Shown here piece by piece: positions 16,940 to 25,753 of a stretch of DNA of 57,100 nt; positions within the stretch are counted from its first letter, which is position 1; every line of letters starts with the position of its first letter. Source of the DNA: DAOUTY01 sp964453665 (lineage in GTDB: Bacteria; Chloroflexota; Dehalococcoidia; SZUA-161); assembly GCA_964453665.1 (NCBI GenBank), contig CAYVQT010000015.1:1-57100 (forward strand), written 5' to 3'. The notes beneath the pieces were generated by a model. That model was not told the origin of the DNA, ran no database searches, and worked only from the letters and a program-made list of their open reading frames with translations. A program made the translations under genes and the position numbers.

Positions 16940-18244
16940 ATGATTCGCGATCCTGAACATGAGAAAATGCCAAGAAATAACCTGGAGAAACTGCAACTGG
17001 AACGCCTCCAGAACCAAGTCAGCTTAGTTTACGAGAAGGTGCCTTTTTACCGACAGGCATTCAGGGAAAAAGGAGTGACCCCTGATGACATCCAAACCCT
17101 GGCCGACCTGACGAAGCTGCCATTCACAAGCAAACTCGATTTTCGAGATAACTATCCTTTCGGATTGATGGCTGTCCCTCACGAGAAGGTAGTACGCATC
17201 CACTCATCCAGTGGCACAACTGGCAAGCCGATAATAGCGCCATACACCCAGGGGGACATCGACACCTGGGCAGAGATAATGGCTCGCACGCTGGCCGCCG
17301 GTGGCGCAACTAAAGACGACGTTATACAGAACGCCTACGGCTATGGCCTGTTTACCGGTGGCCTGGGGTTCCACTATGGAGCTGAGCGCCTGGGCGCTAC
17401 AGTAATTCCCACCAGCGGCGGAAATACCAAGCGCCAGATTCTTCTCCTGCAGGACCTGGAGACTACTGTTATTACCTGCACCCCATCCTATGCACTGATA
17501 TTAGACGAGACGGCAAAGGATATGGGGGTCGATCTGCGCGATACCAGGCTCCGCTTAGGGTTCACGGGAGCTGAGCCCTGGTCCGAGCAAATGCGGAGCG
17601 ATATAGAGGAAAGATTGGGAATCCCGGCCATCAACATCTACGGCTTAACAGAGATCATAGGACCCGGAGTATCTGTTGAATGTCCTCACAAGTGCGGAAT
17701 GCACATAGCGGAAGACCATTTCCTGGTTGAAGTCATAAATCCGGAAACAGGAGAGCAGTTGCCTTATGGAGAAGAAGGGGAACTGGTAATAACAACTTTA
17801 ACCAAGGAAGCTCAACCGGTGATCCGCTTCCGCACCAGGGACATTGTTGGTCTCAATGCCGAGCCCTGCGACTGCGGACGAACGCTGGTAAGGATGTCCC
17901 GGGTAACCGGACGCAGCGACGATATGCTAATCGTCAGGGGAGTAAACGTCTTTCCCTCACAGATTGAGAGCGTGCTTCTTGCGATCGAGGGGGTGGAACC
18001 ACATTACCTGATAGTGGTGGACAGGCAGCACGTATTCAAGTCGGATGAACTGGAGATATGGGTGGAGGTCTCTGAAGAAGTGTTCTCCGACGAAATGCAG
18101 AAAATGGAAAAACTGGAACAGAGACTCCGTTCAGAGATGGACAGCGTACTGGGTATTTCAGCCCGTATCAAACTCGTTGAGCCTAAGACTATCACTCGCA
18201 CCGAGGGCAAAGCTAAAAGGGTAGTGGACCGCAGCGAGTTATAG
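16940..18244 (+). CDS. Phenylacetate-CoA ligase (PaaK family)
   Basis: A 434-residue adenylate-forming enzyme of the PaaK type. Motifs are the P-loop SSGTTGKPIIAPYT near residue 92, YGLTEIIGPGVSVEC near 230, the RTRDIVGL segment and the C-terminal hinge GRSDDMLIVRGVNVFPSQIE. It joins an aryl acetate to CoA using ATP, or in fermenters runs in reverse to make ATP from aryl-acetyl-CoA made by IorAB. It starts one base after iorB, so it belongs to the same operon. The exact acid is not decided by sequence. Confidence 0.92.
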   Translation: MIRDPEHEKMPRNNLEKLQLERLQNQVSLVYEKVPFYRQAFREKGVTPDDIQTLADLTKLPFTSKLDFRDNYPFGLMAVPHEKVVRIHSSSGTTGKPIIAPYTQGDIDTWAEIMARTLAAGGATKDDVIQNAYGYGLFTGGLGFHYGAERLGATVIPTSGGNTKRQILLLQDLETTVITCTPSYALILDETAKDMGVDLRDTRLRLGFTGAEPWSEQMRSDIEERLGIPAINIYGLTEIIGPGVSVECPHKCGMHIAEDHFLVEVINPETGEQLPYGEEGELVITTLTKEAQPVIRFRTRDIVGLNAEPCDCGRTLVRMSRVTGRSDDMLIVRGVNVFPSQIESVLLAIEGVEPHYLIVVDRQHVFKSDELEIWVEVSEEVFSDEMQKMEKLEQRLRSEMDSVLGISARIKLVEPKTITRTEGKAKRVVDRSEL

Positions 18245-18288
18245 GGTTCTGGCACTACTACAGTCTTAACTAAAGGAGGAACTTCGCT

Positions 18289-18687
18289 GTGAGAATAAAG
18301 CAGGTTTCCGTCTTTGTAGAGAATCAGCCCGGTCGACTTGAAGCCACGCTTGAAGTCCTCGAAGGAAAAGGGATCAGTATACGTGCATTATCGGTGAGTG
18401 ATACTGCTGAGTTCGGCATAGTGCGTATGATCTTACCTGATGCTGAACTCGGGCTGGAAGCACTGCGAGAAGCTGGCTTTACCGTCCGGATGGACTGGAT
18501 ACTCAGCGCTGATATACCCAACGTGCCCGGCGGGTTGCTGAATAGCGTCGTAAAGCCACTTGCCGATGCCGGGATCAATCTGAAATACTTCTACGCTTAC
18601 ATTGAGCAGTCCGCAGAGGATAAGGCTATGGTGTTACTCAAGACCGATGACCTTGAAAAAGCAGAGAATGTCCTGAAATCCCTGTGA
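18289..18687 (+). CDS. Tandem ACT domain protein
   Basis: A 132-residue protein made of two ACT domains (about 1-66 and 70-132). It opens with IKQVSVFVENQPGRLEATLEVL, the standard amino-acid-binding ACT start, and the second half includes VPGGLLNSVVKPLADAGINLKY. Stand-alone ACT pairs often follow PaaK/Ior genes and are thought to sense aromatic or branched amino acids. The start is GTG with a strong ribosome site (AAAGGAGG). It is the last gene of this + strand operon. Confidence 0.9.
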   Translation: MRIKQVSVFVENQPGRLEATLEVLEGKGISIRALSVSDTAEFGIVRMILPDAELGLEALREAGFTVRMDWILSADIPNVPGGLLNSVVKPLADAGINLKYFYAYIEQSAEDKAMVLLKTDDLEKAENVLKSL

Positions 18688-18740
18688 GTTGACCTTTGAA
18701 CACGGGGGGCTCTGACTGCGCAGCTAAGGCCCGGCCTGAA

Positions 18741-19928
18741 CTAACAGAGCCCAAACTCCCCGGCCACAGCCCTGAAGCCCTGTAGCGACCCCTCAATAAC
18801 CCAGTCCTCTACGCAATATGATATGCGGAAGTACCCGGGAGCGCCAAATCCCTTACCCGGCACCACCAGCACGTTGTGCTTCTGTAGTTCTCTAACAAAC
18901 GCCACATCATCCTCAATCGGCGACCTGGGGAATATATAGAAAGCACCCCGGGGCTTCACAATCGAGTAGCCCATCTCAACAAGATTATTGTACAGCAGGT
19001 CTCTTTTCCTTTCATACTGTCCTACTTCAACAGAAACATCCTGTAAAGTTCGCACCACGTGCTGCATAAGAGCAGGCGCATTCACAAAACCGAGTGTACG
19101 ATTGCAAAATACCAGTCCATTTACCAGCTCTTCACGTGAGTCATATCCAGGATTAACAGCGATATATCCTATACGCTCCCCGGGTACCGCCAGGTCTTTA
19201 GAGTGAGAAGTGGCAACAACAGTGGCAGGATGAAAATGATATACATGAGGGCATTCTACACCATCATAGACCAGCTTCCGGTAGATATCGTCGCAAATCA
19301 AGAAGACCTCTTTTCCATACTCCATCTGCTTTCGCTCCAGTAGTTCGCCAATCCCCCGCAGAATATCATGGCCATATACAACGCCCGTCGGATTGTTAGG
19401 AGAGTTCAACAGCACAGCCCGCGTCTTCTGATTGATGTTCTCCTCCAGTATCTTCAGGTCCGGTATGAACTGGCCATCCGTTGGAACAGTCCGCGGTACG
19501 CCGCCGTGGTTGTCGATATAGTATATATATTCGACAAAATACGGGGAGAAAATCACCACCTCATCCCCGGCCTCAAGGATGGTCTTCAACACCACATTAA
19601 GCCCCCCGGCAGCCCCACAGGTCATTATTATCTCATTCCCGGTGAATGGAAGTCCGGTCGCCGCCGAAAGATGCTCCGCCACAGCGGCCCGTGTCTCCGG
19701 ATAGCCAGCGTTGGGCATATATCGGTGCATCCCGCGGCTGGGGCTGTCCACCCACCTGCGAAGCTCTCGTTGCAGCTCATCCGGAGGATCGACTACCGGG
19801 TTGCCCAGGGTTAGGTCATAAACATTGCTCTCACCGTATTTCTTCTTGAGCGCAATACCCTCTTCAAACATCCTCCTGATCCACCCGCCTTCCACCATCT
19901 GCTGCTGCAACTTCCGTGAAACTGCCAT
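18741..19928 (-). CDS. Class I/II pyridoxal-phosphate aminotransferase
   Basis: A 395-residue aminotransferase fold I protein. It shows the NSPNNPTG block near residue 170, the cofactor lysine in ATSHSKDLAVPGERIGY near 235, and RISYCVED near the C-terminus with the substrate-binding Arg. I chose the ATG at 19928, which follows AGGGAG by eight bases; a longer frame would overlap the DAHP synthase gene. It probably interconverts an aromatic or branched amino acid with its 2-oxo acid, fitting IorAB opposite. Aspartate as substrate is also possible. Confidence 0.9.
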   Translation of the reverse strand: MAVSRKLQQQMVEGGWIRRMFEEGIALKKKYGESNVYDLTLGNPVVDPPDELQRELRRWVDSPSRGMHRYMPNAGYPETRAAVAEHLSAATGLPFTGNEIIMTCGAAGGLNVVLKTILEAGDEVVIFSPYFVEYIYYIDNHGGVPRTVPTDGQFIPDLKILEENINQKTRAVLLNSPNNPTGVVYGHDILRGIGELLERKQMEYGKEVFLICDDIYRKLVYDGVECPHVYHFHPATVVATSHSKDLAVPGERIGYIAVNPGYDSREELVNGLVFCNRTLGFVNAPALMQHVVRTLQDVSVEVGQYERKRDLLYNNLVEMGYSIVKPRGAFYIFPRSPIEDDVAFVRELQKHNVLVVPGKGFGAPGYFRISYCVEDWVIEGSLQGFRAVAGEFGLC

Positions 19929-19986
19929 CGGCCTGGCTCCCTTCGAACTCTTTGTGCTTATATCAGAAAGCACAAAGCCGTAAGCT

Positions 19987-21003
19987 CTAGATATATCTGC
20001 CCACGGCCTCAGCAATGGGCTTCAGTTCAGCCATCAACTGCCTGAAATTGGGGATATTCAACGATTGTAAGCCATCGACCAGCGCATCCTCCGGTTTGGG
20101 ATGGACCTCTATCAGGAGCCCGTCAGCCCCGGCTGCTATCGCAGCCTTCGCGATGCTGGGCACATACGCAAAATGCCCCGCAGCATGGCTGGGATCAACA
20201 ATAACCGGTAGATGGCTGAAATGCTTGATTACTGGTATAGAGCTGATATCGAGAGAAAATCGAACCGTATCCTCGAAGGTCCTTATTCCGCGCTCGCATA
20301 GTATCACCCGGCGATTGCCCTCGGCCAAAAGATAATCGGCCGCCGTCAGCCATTCCGTGACGGTAGCAGAAAGCCCTCTCTTCAACAGTATGGGATGCCT
20401 CAGCTTGCTCAGCTCCTTCAACAGCGCGAAGTTCTGCATGTTACGAGCGCCTATCTGGATTATGTCGGCATGTTCAGCTACGATCCCTATGTTCTGAATA
20501 TCGACGACCTCGGTGATGACAGGCATGCCAAGCTCAGCTCTGACTTTTGCCAGTATGTCCAGGGCATTGTGTTCCAGCCCTTGAAAGCTGAAGGGCGAGG
20601 TTCGAGGTTTGAACGCACCACCCCTTACTATAGCAGCCCCCGCTTCCTTGACCGCCTTCGCGGTCTCCATGAGTTGTTTCTCGCTCTCCACAGCACAGGG
20701 GCCAGCCATAATCACCAACCTCTGCCCGCCAATCTCGATACCAGACACATTTATTTTGCTGGCCCGTGGATGGAACTCCCGTGAGGCCAGCTTATATGGC
20801 TTCATGACGCGGGAAACGCTCTGCACACCCGGCAAAACCGCAAAAACGTCCGTCGGCGTCTTGCCCGTGTCAGTGCCTAAAATCGCCACCACCGTCTTCT
20901 CAGTACCCAGGTTCAACTGCACGTCAAAACCAAAGAAGTGCGCTCTCTCCACCACATGATCGACCTGCTCCTGGGTAGCGCCCTTACTCATCTCGATAAT
21001 CAC
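19987..21003 (-). CDS. aroF: 3-deoxy-7-phosphoheptulonate synthase (type I beta, with N-terminal regulatory domain)
   Basis: A 338-residue DAHP synthase, the first enzyme of the shikimate pathway, which condenses phosphoenolpyruvate with erythrose 4-phosphate. The N-terminal 75 residues are the ferredoxin-like regulatory domain found in the Thermotoga type. The barrel follows with AGPCAVESEKQL, GAFKPRTSPFSFQGL, GARNMQNFALL, KRGLSAT and PVIVDPSHAAGH, which carry the metal and substrate residues. It is upstream of the aminotransferase on the same strand, suggesting a small aromatic amino acid operon. Confidence 0.95.
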   Translation of the reverse strand: MIIEMSKGATQEQVDHVVERAHFFGFDVQLNLGTEKTVVAILGTDTGKTPTDVFAVLPGVQSVSRVMKPYKLASREFHPRASKINVSGIEIGGQRLVIMAGPCAVESEKQLMETAKAVKEAGAAIVRGGAFKPRTSPFSFQGLEHNALDILAKVRAELGMPVITEVVDIQNIGIVAEHADIIQIGARNMQNFALLKELSKLRHPILLKRGLSATVTEWLTAADYLLAEGNRRVILCERGIRTFEDTVRFSLDISSIPVIKHFSHLPVIVDPSHAAGHFAYVPSIAKAAIAAGADGLLIEVHPKPEDALVDGLQSLNIPNFRQLMAELKPIAEAVGRYI

Positions 21004-21066
21004 TTTGTATCACCTCACAAATAGAGTGCCCGAAGAACACCCGCAGTTCCCCGACCCGGCATCCAG

Positions 21067-21471
21067 CTAACCCCTTGCACCCAGATTTACCGTTGTGCCC
21101 GATGCCCGGGCAATCGTTTTCCCATTTGAATCTACAGCCGTCATCTCGGATGCGCCGACCCTCTTGCCTGCGTGCAGCACCCTGGATTCGGCATAGACAG
21201 TCTCCCCAACACGGGCGGCCGCAAGAAAATGTATATTCATCTGTACGGCTACATGTATGTTATCCAACGTATTGCAGGCACAGCCGAAGGCTTGATCGAG
21301 CAGCGTGGCTATTACGCCACCCTGAATCATGTTCTCCCAGTTAAGGAACTCCCTCCTTAGCTCAAGCTTCACCCTGGCATATCCCGGCTCGAGTTCCACA
21401 AGCTTCATGCCAAAGTAGACAGCGCAAGGCGAATCATCGAACCGTTTACGCATTTCCTCGATATCTGCCAT
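21067..21471 (-). CDS. PaaI-type hotdog thioesterase
   Basis: A 134-residue single hotdog domain with the PaaI pattern: NWENMIQGGVIATLLDQAFGCA, then VAVQMNIHFLAAARVGETVYAES. PaaI-type enzymes hydrolyse aryl- or acyl-CoA esters. Its neighbourhood with a phenylacetate-CoA ligase supports an aryl-CoA substrate, but the family is promiscuous. It lies 63 bases upstream of aroF on the same strand and is probably co-transcribed. Confidence 0.88.
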   Translation of the reverse strand: MADIEEMRKRFDDSPCAVYFGMKLVELEPGYARVKLELRREFLNWENMIQGGVIATLLDQAFGCACNTLDNIHVAVQMNIHFLAAARVGETVYAESRVLHAGKRVGASEMTAVDSNGKTIARASGTTVNLGARG

Positions 21472-21778
21472 TTTGCCATTCTCCTCTACATTCTCAAACC
21501 GCCAGGGGTTTTCTCGTCTCGCATGATTGTAGCAACAAATTGGCAGCCATACAACATTCCAGCCTGCGCCGTGATGAAACTACTATCCGGGGCAACTCTG
21601 AAATCCAGATTTCATATAGGCGCAGCCCGAATCTCGTTGAGAGTCGCTTGATGAGTGGAGCGGTGAGGATTGAACCCTTTTACGAGGGAACCCGTCATAA
21701 GCATTAAAGTGCTCACTACGAAGGATGAAAATGCTGTTTTTAGAACAACTCAATTCAAAGACGGCAGATGTTTCACAG

Positions 21779-21806
21779 GTAGGGGCGTTTCGCGAAACGC
21801 CCCTAC
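21779..21806. repeat. 28-bp palindrome, GTAGGGGCGTTTCG type
   Basis: A perfect palindrome with half-site GTAGGGGCGTTTCG. A near-identical copy (one mismatch) is at 49162-49189 and a degenerate one is at 48895-48923, so this is a dispersed REP-like repeat rather than a local operator. Confidence 0.7.
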
Positions 21807-21835
21807 GCATGGAATTCTTGTCGCACCTCCCGCTC

Positions 21836-21859
21836 GCTGTGGATGTTATCATCCACAGC
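21836..21859. repeat. 24-bp hairpin repeat, GCTGTGGATG type
   Basis: Arms GCTGTGGATG and CATCCACAGC enclose a four-base loop TTAT. The same arms with loop ATAA occur at 54637-54660 in the opposite orientation. The flanking CTCGCTGTGG also matches, so the repeat unit is longer than the hairpin. Confidence 0.65.
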
Positions 21860-21997
21860 ATGCTTAACAATTATCGTAGGGCGCTAGCCTTAGAGCTAGT
21901 CCGCGCTCCTTGTAGATGATGACATCCCACAAGGAGTCAGTGAGGATTAAGCCATCTTAGGAGGAAAGACGAAGAAAACCGACGCAATAGCAGCCCG

Positions 21998-22291
21998 CTA
22001 GTTAGTCACCATGACAACCAGCCCGCCGATAATGCCCCCGACGAGCACTATCCACAGGTGCTTTCTCTGGATTCCATTAATACTATTTCCCACCAGGAAG
22101 CCTCCGGAGAACGCAGCAAGCGCACCCAGTACACCCAGAATAGGAGCCGTATGCCAGTACCACCTGTGGCTATCCTCAAAGCGAAAGGAGAAGAGAAGCA
22201 AAACCGCAAGCAGGACTCCAGCCAGAGCCAGGAAGACCCCCAAGCGCAACACCTTCCCGTTGTTTCTTACTGCGCCGTTCACCCTCTGCAT
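21998..22291 (-). CDS. Small membrane protein of unknown function
   Basis: A 97-residue protein with three predicted transmembrane helices (about residues 15-36, 47-69 and 76-96), separated by short polar loops such as RFEDSHRWYWHT and NGIQRKHL. The glycine-rich helices and charged loops look like a real membrane protein, not a shadow frame. I do not recognise the family. It lies between the thioesterase and lon on the same strand with a weak ribosome site (AAGG). Confidence 0.6.
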   Translation of the reverse strand: MQRVNGAVRNNGKVLRLGVFLALAGVLLAVLLLFSFRFEDSHRWYWHTAPILGVLGALAAFSGGFLVGNSINGIQRKHLWIVLVGGIIGGLVVMVTN

Positions 22292-22522
22292 GCTACTTGC
22301 CTTTCAGCATCCTGTACAAGGACACTGCTCTTTTAAAACCTATTCAAAGGCTATCACTGCTACCAACACATGCTCAATAGCCCTTCTCGGCAATTTCAGC
22401 AGACACAGATAGGGAAATAGTACGGTCGATGGCCGGATATAGCTTCGGTACAGAGGCAATTTAAGCCAGGGGAAATGGGGGCTTCGCCGAAGTCCATCTT
22501 GCAGCGAATTATGGGGTACTAA

Positions 22523-24889
22523 TTACTTGGCCTTGGCAGCAGCCTTCTTCAAGGTCGCCTTCAGCACTTCGTCTACGCTTTCAACAAAGGAGAACTTAAG
22601 CTCCTCTCTAACATGCTGCGGCACCTCTTCCAGGTCCTTATCGTTATCCCTGGGTAGGACAACCTTCTTTATCCCAGCACGATTGGCGGCGAGCACCTTC
22701 TCCTTGATGCCGCCCACCGGGAGGACTTTACCCCGGAGGGTAACCTCACCGGTCATAGCTACATCTTTGCTCACCGGCCGCTTGGTTAAAGCAGAAACGA
22801 GCGATACCGCCATAGTAACACCGGCGGAAGGGCCGTCCTTAGGAATAGCACCGGCGGGAACATGAATATGAACATCGTTCTTACTGTAGAAATCCTCTGT
22901 GATACGAAGAGATGCGGCTTTAGAGCGAGCGTAGCTGAGCGCCGCCCGTGCCGACTCCTGCATTACGTCACCCAGTTGACCGGTAAGGATAAGGTTTCCC
23001 TTTCCCGGCATCAGTGTGGATTCTACAAAAAGCACATCACCGCCTGCGGGCGTCCAGGCGAGACCTGTAGCCACTCCGATCTCATCGGAGCGCTCCGCCA
23101 CCTCATGCCTGAACTTGCGCTGTCCCAGGAACTCCACAAGTTTTTTAGGCGTGACCGTTGTCTTACTCTTATCCCCTTCAGCAACCATTCGTGCTCTCTT
23201 GCGGCATATTGTACCTATCTCTCGTTCCAGATTCCTCAGGCCCGCTTCCCTGGTGTAGTACCTGGCAATAGCCAGTACAGCATTATCGGAAATCTTGAGC
23301 AGACCGGTAGAAAGGCCATTCTCTTCAAGCTGTTTCGGTATCAGGAACTTCTTCGCGATATGAAGCTTCTCGACCTCCGTGTAGCCGGGAAGTTCCAATA
23401 CCTCCATCCTGTCCCGCAGGGCTGGCGGGACGGGGTCCATGATATTAGCCGTGGTGATAAACATGACCTTCGACAGGTCAAATGGGACCTCGAGATAATG
23501 ATCGCTGAAAGCGAAATTCTGCTCTGGGTCCAGGGCCTCGAGCAACGCCGCCGAGGGGTCACCACGGAAATCCGCCCCTATCTTGTCGATCTCATCCAGC
23601 ATGAAAACCGGGTTGTTGGACCCAGCCCGGTGGATGCTCTGTATTATCCTCCCGGGAAGAGCGCCGACGTAAGTGCGACGGTGGCCGCGAATCTCAGCCT
23701 CATCTCTAATACCGCCAAGAGACATGCGAATGAATTTGCGCCCCAGCGCCCGGGCGATAGACTTCCCTATCGAGGTCTTGCCAGTTCCCGGAGGCCCCAC
23801 AAAACACAGGATAGGGCTCTTCATGTCTCCCTTGAGTCCACGCACCGCCAGATAGTCCAGAATCCTCTCCTTGACCTTCTCCAGGTCATAGTGATCCTCA
23901 TCAAGAATACGCTGCGCCTGAGCAACGTCAAGATTGTCCTCGGTGCTTATTGCCCAGGGTAACGAGGTCAGCCATTCCAGATACGTTCGCGCTGTAGTAT
24001 ATTCAGCAGCCTGAGGAGGCATCTTTGACAGGCGGTCGAGCTCCCGCTCAGCCTCTTTCGCCGCCTCGGGAGGGAGTTGGGCTTCCTCGATTTTAGCCTG
24101 TAACTCGTTTATCTCCATAGTGCGCTCATCAGTTTCACCAAGCTCCTTCTGAATAGCCTTCAACTGCTCCCTGAGCAGAAACTCCCTCTGTGTTTTGTCC
24201 ATCTCGCTCTTGACCTGTGACTGGATTTTAGTCCCCAGCTCCAGTATCTCAAGCTCCCTGTTAACAAATGTGGTAAGCTTCTCCATACGCTTCCGGACAT
24301 CCAGCGTCTCCAATATCTCCTGGCTCTCCTCCGGTTTGAGGTTCGAGTGAGCAGCGACAAAATCGGCGACTACTCCGGGTTCCACCAGGTTCACAGCGGC
24401 AACAGAAAGCTCATCAGGAAGATTAGGAGCCAGAGAGACCAGTTTTTGGAAAAGCGCCAATATATTCCTCATCAAGGCCTCAAGCTCCGGCGTCTTCTCC
24501 AGTTCCTCTTCAACTTTATCGATTTTCCCTTTTAAATAGGGCTCAACCTGCACCAGCTCGACCAGCCTGACCCTGTGAATACCCTGCAGCAGAGCATGGA
24601 CAGTACCATCAGGCATCTTCAGCATTCTGACAATACCTGCCGCCGTGCCTATCTCATATAAATTAGCCGGCGGAGCCTCTTCCACGCCCTGACGTTGAGC
24701 AAATATCCCCAGGATTCTATCCCCGGCAACGGCATCATCAATCAGCTTAATTGTTTTCTCATCACTCACAGTAATTGGAACCATCATCGAAGGGAAAACC
24801 GCACCCTGACCACCTGGAATAATGGCAAGTTCCCCCGGTAAGGAGACCTCAGTAGACTTGCTTTCTGATTCTTCACTAATTAATGTCAT
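22523..24889 (-). CDS. lon: ATP-dependent protease Lon
   Basis: A 788-residue LonA serine protease of normal length. An N-terminal substrate-binding domain (about 15-210) is followed by a coiled helix region, then the AAA+ module with Walker A GPPGTGKTSIGKS near residue 363 and FMLDEIDKIG. The C-terminal protease domain carries the catalytic Ser in KDGPSAGVTMA near 686 and the catalytic Lys in GGIKEKVLAA near 729. It degrades damaged cytosolic proteins. It is the last gene of a stress operon with clpB, a glutaredoxin-PDZ protein and hsp20. Confidence 0.96.
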   Translation of the reverse strand: MTLISEESESKSTEVSLPGELAIIPGGQGAVFPSMMVPITVSDEKTIKLIDDAVAGDRILGIFAQRQGVEEAPPANLYEIGTAAGIVRMLKMPDGTVHALLQGIHRVRLVELVQVEPYLKGKIDKVEEELEKTPELEALMRNILALFQKLVSLAPNLPDELSVAAVNLVEPGVVADFVAAHSNLKPEESQEILETLDVRKRMEKLTTFVNRELEILELGTKIQSQVKSEMDKTQREFLLREQLKAIQKELGETDERTMEINELQAKIEEAQLPPEAAKEAERELDRLSKMPPQAAEYTTARTYLEWLTSLPWAISTEDNLDVAQAQRILDEDHYDLEKVKERILDYLAVRGLKGDMKSPILCFVGPPGTGKTSIGKSIARALGRKFIRMSLGGIRDEAEIRGHRRTYVGALPGRIIQSIHRAGSNNPVFMLDEIDKIGADFRGDPSAALLEALDPEQNFAFSDHYLEVPFDLSKVMFITTANIMDPVPPALRDRMEVLELPGYTEVEKLHIAKKFLIPKQLEENGLSTGLLKISDNAVLAIARYYTREAGLRNLEREIGTICRKRARMVAEGDKSKTTVTPKKLVEFLGQRKFRHEVAERSDEIGVATGLAWTPAGGDVLFVESTLMPGKGNLILTGQLGDVMQESARAALSYARSKAASLRITEDFYSKNDVHIHVPAGAIPKDGPSAGVTMAVSLVSALTKRPVSKDVAMTGEVTLRGKVLPVGGIKEKVLAANRAGIKKVVLPRDNDKDLEEVPQHVREELKFSFVESVDEVLKATLKKAAAKAK

Positions 24890-24912
24890 CGTTCCTCTCC
24901 CCGTACAAACAA

Positions 24913-25362
24913 TCAGACAGTTTTAATACCAACCTTGTGTGTTCTACTCTTGCTGGCTTTGGGGAGGACAACTTCCACAAGACCATCTTCATAGTAGGCT
25001 TTTGGGTCAGAGGTATCTACAGGAACAGGCAGGGCGATACTTCTCATAAAAGGGCCGCTCATTATTTCCATCTGATAATAAGTCCTTTTTACACTCGTAA
25101 TTACGGCTTTTCTTCTTTCACCACGTATAGTGAACTTATCGCGATCAATCACTATCTCAATATCGGATTCTTTAACGCCAGCCAGCTCGACTATTACCAC
25201 GACCTCATCATCAGTTTCGTATATGTCAATGGCCGGTTCCCATCCTGCAGGGGAGAATCTAACCTGAGGAGGTTTCGATACAGCGAGGTGATTCAGTAAA
25301 CGTTGCATTTCCTGCTGCATCATATCCAGCTGGGTACGCCAATCCGAACGTAATTGTACCAT
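24913..25362 (-). CDS. Small heat shock protein, Hsp20/alpha-crystallin family
   Basis: A 149-residue ATP-independent chaperone. The alpha-crystallin domain starts near residue 43 (WEPAIDIYETDDEVVVIVELAGV) and ends with the conserved A-x-Y-x-D-G-L-V-E-V-V-L-P strand, followed by a short tail (KVGIKTV) bearing an I-x-V-like motif. The N-terminal arm is Gln-rich. It sits 23 bases upstream of lon, so chaperone and protease are made together. Confidence 0.95.
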   Translation of the reverse strand: MVQLRSDWRTQLDMMQQEMQRLLNHLAVSKPPQVRFSPAGWEPAIDIYETDDEVVVIVELAGVKESDIEIVIDRDKFTIRGERRKAVITSVKRTYYQMEIMSGPFMRSIALPVPVDTSDPKAYYEDGLVEVVLPKASKSRTHKVGIKTV

Positions 25363-25480
25363 GGTATCCCCCTTTGTCGTGGTCCTGCGAGACAGTCACC
25401 GGCAATATTATAAACCAATGATGCACGTATAGATAGACGTACATCACGCAGCGTATATATCTGTGAAGATGGCGAATTGA

Positions 25481-25723
25481 CTAGGGCTCCTCCACCTCGC
25501 CCGATGGGCGTGAAGCTACCTCCGTTCCTTCCGGTTGCGAACCGTTCTTCCTGTTATCCGTGACATAGAAACCGGAACCGTTAAAGATAATCGGCACAGC
25601 AGAGTAAATACGACGTGCTTTCCCTCCGCAGCCCGGGCAACATGCCTCTGCTGCATCATCAAAGCTTCGTCTTAGATCAAAAAGCTTCGAGCAGTCTTCA
25701 CACTGGTACTCATAGACCGGCAT
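25481..25723 (-). CDS. FmdB-type zinc ribbon protein
   Basis: An 80-residue FmdB family protein, beginning MPVYEYQCEDCSKLFDLRRS with a second CxxC at CCPGCGGKARRIYS and a short disordered tail. Its placement between the glutaredoxin-PDZ gene and hsp20 hints at a role in metal or stress handling, but that is inference. It is the second member in the window (the other is at 8606-8809). Confidence 0.88.
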   Translation of the reverse strand: MPVYEYQCEDCSKLFDLRRSFDDAAEACCPGCGGKARRIYSAVPIIFNGSGFYVTDNRKNGSQPEGTEVASRPSGEVEEP

Positions 25724-25753
25724 CAGGCCTATCCCTTTCGTTCAGCATCACTT

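Larger units (their letters stand above)
21472..21997. other. Non-coding region with dispersed palindromes
   Basis: About 520 bases without a credible gene. It contains two palindromes that recur elsewhere in the window (21779-21806 and 21836-21859). The minus-strand sequence near 21656-21677 resembles a tRNA 3' end (TTCAATC loop and CCGCTCCA), but a full cloverleaf cannot be formed, so no tRNA is called. Confidence 0.5.

Noticed and set aside
21650..21740. tRNA-like 3' end on the minus strand (TTCAATC loop, CCGCTCCA)
   Set aside because: The T stem does not pair well and no anticodon or acceptor 5' strand could be found; it is more likely part of a dispersed repeat.
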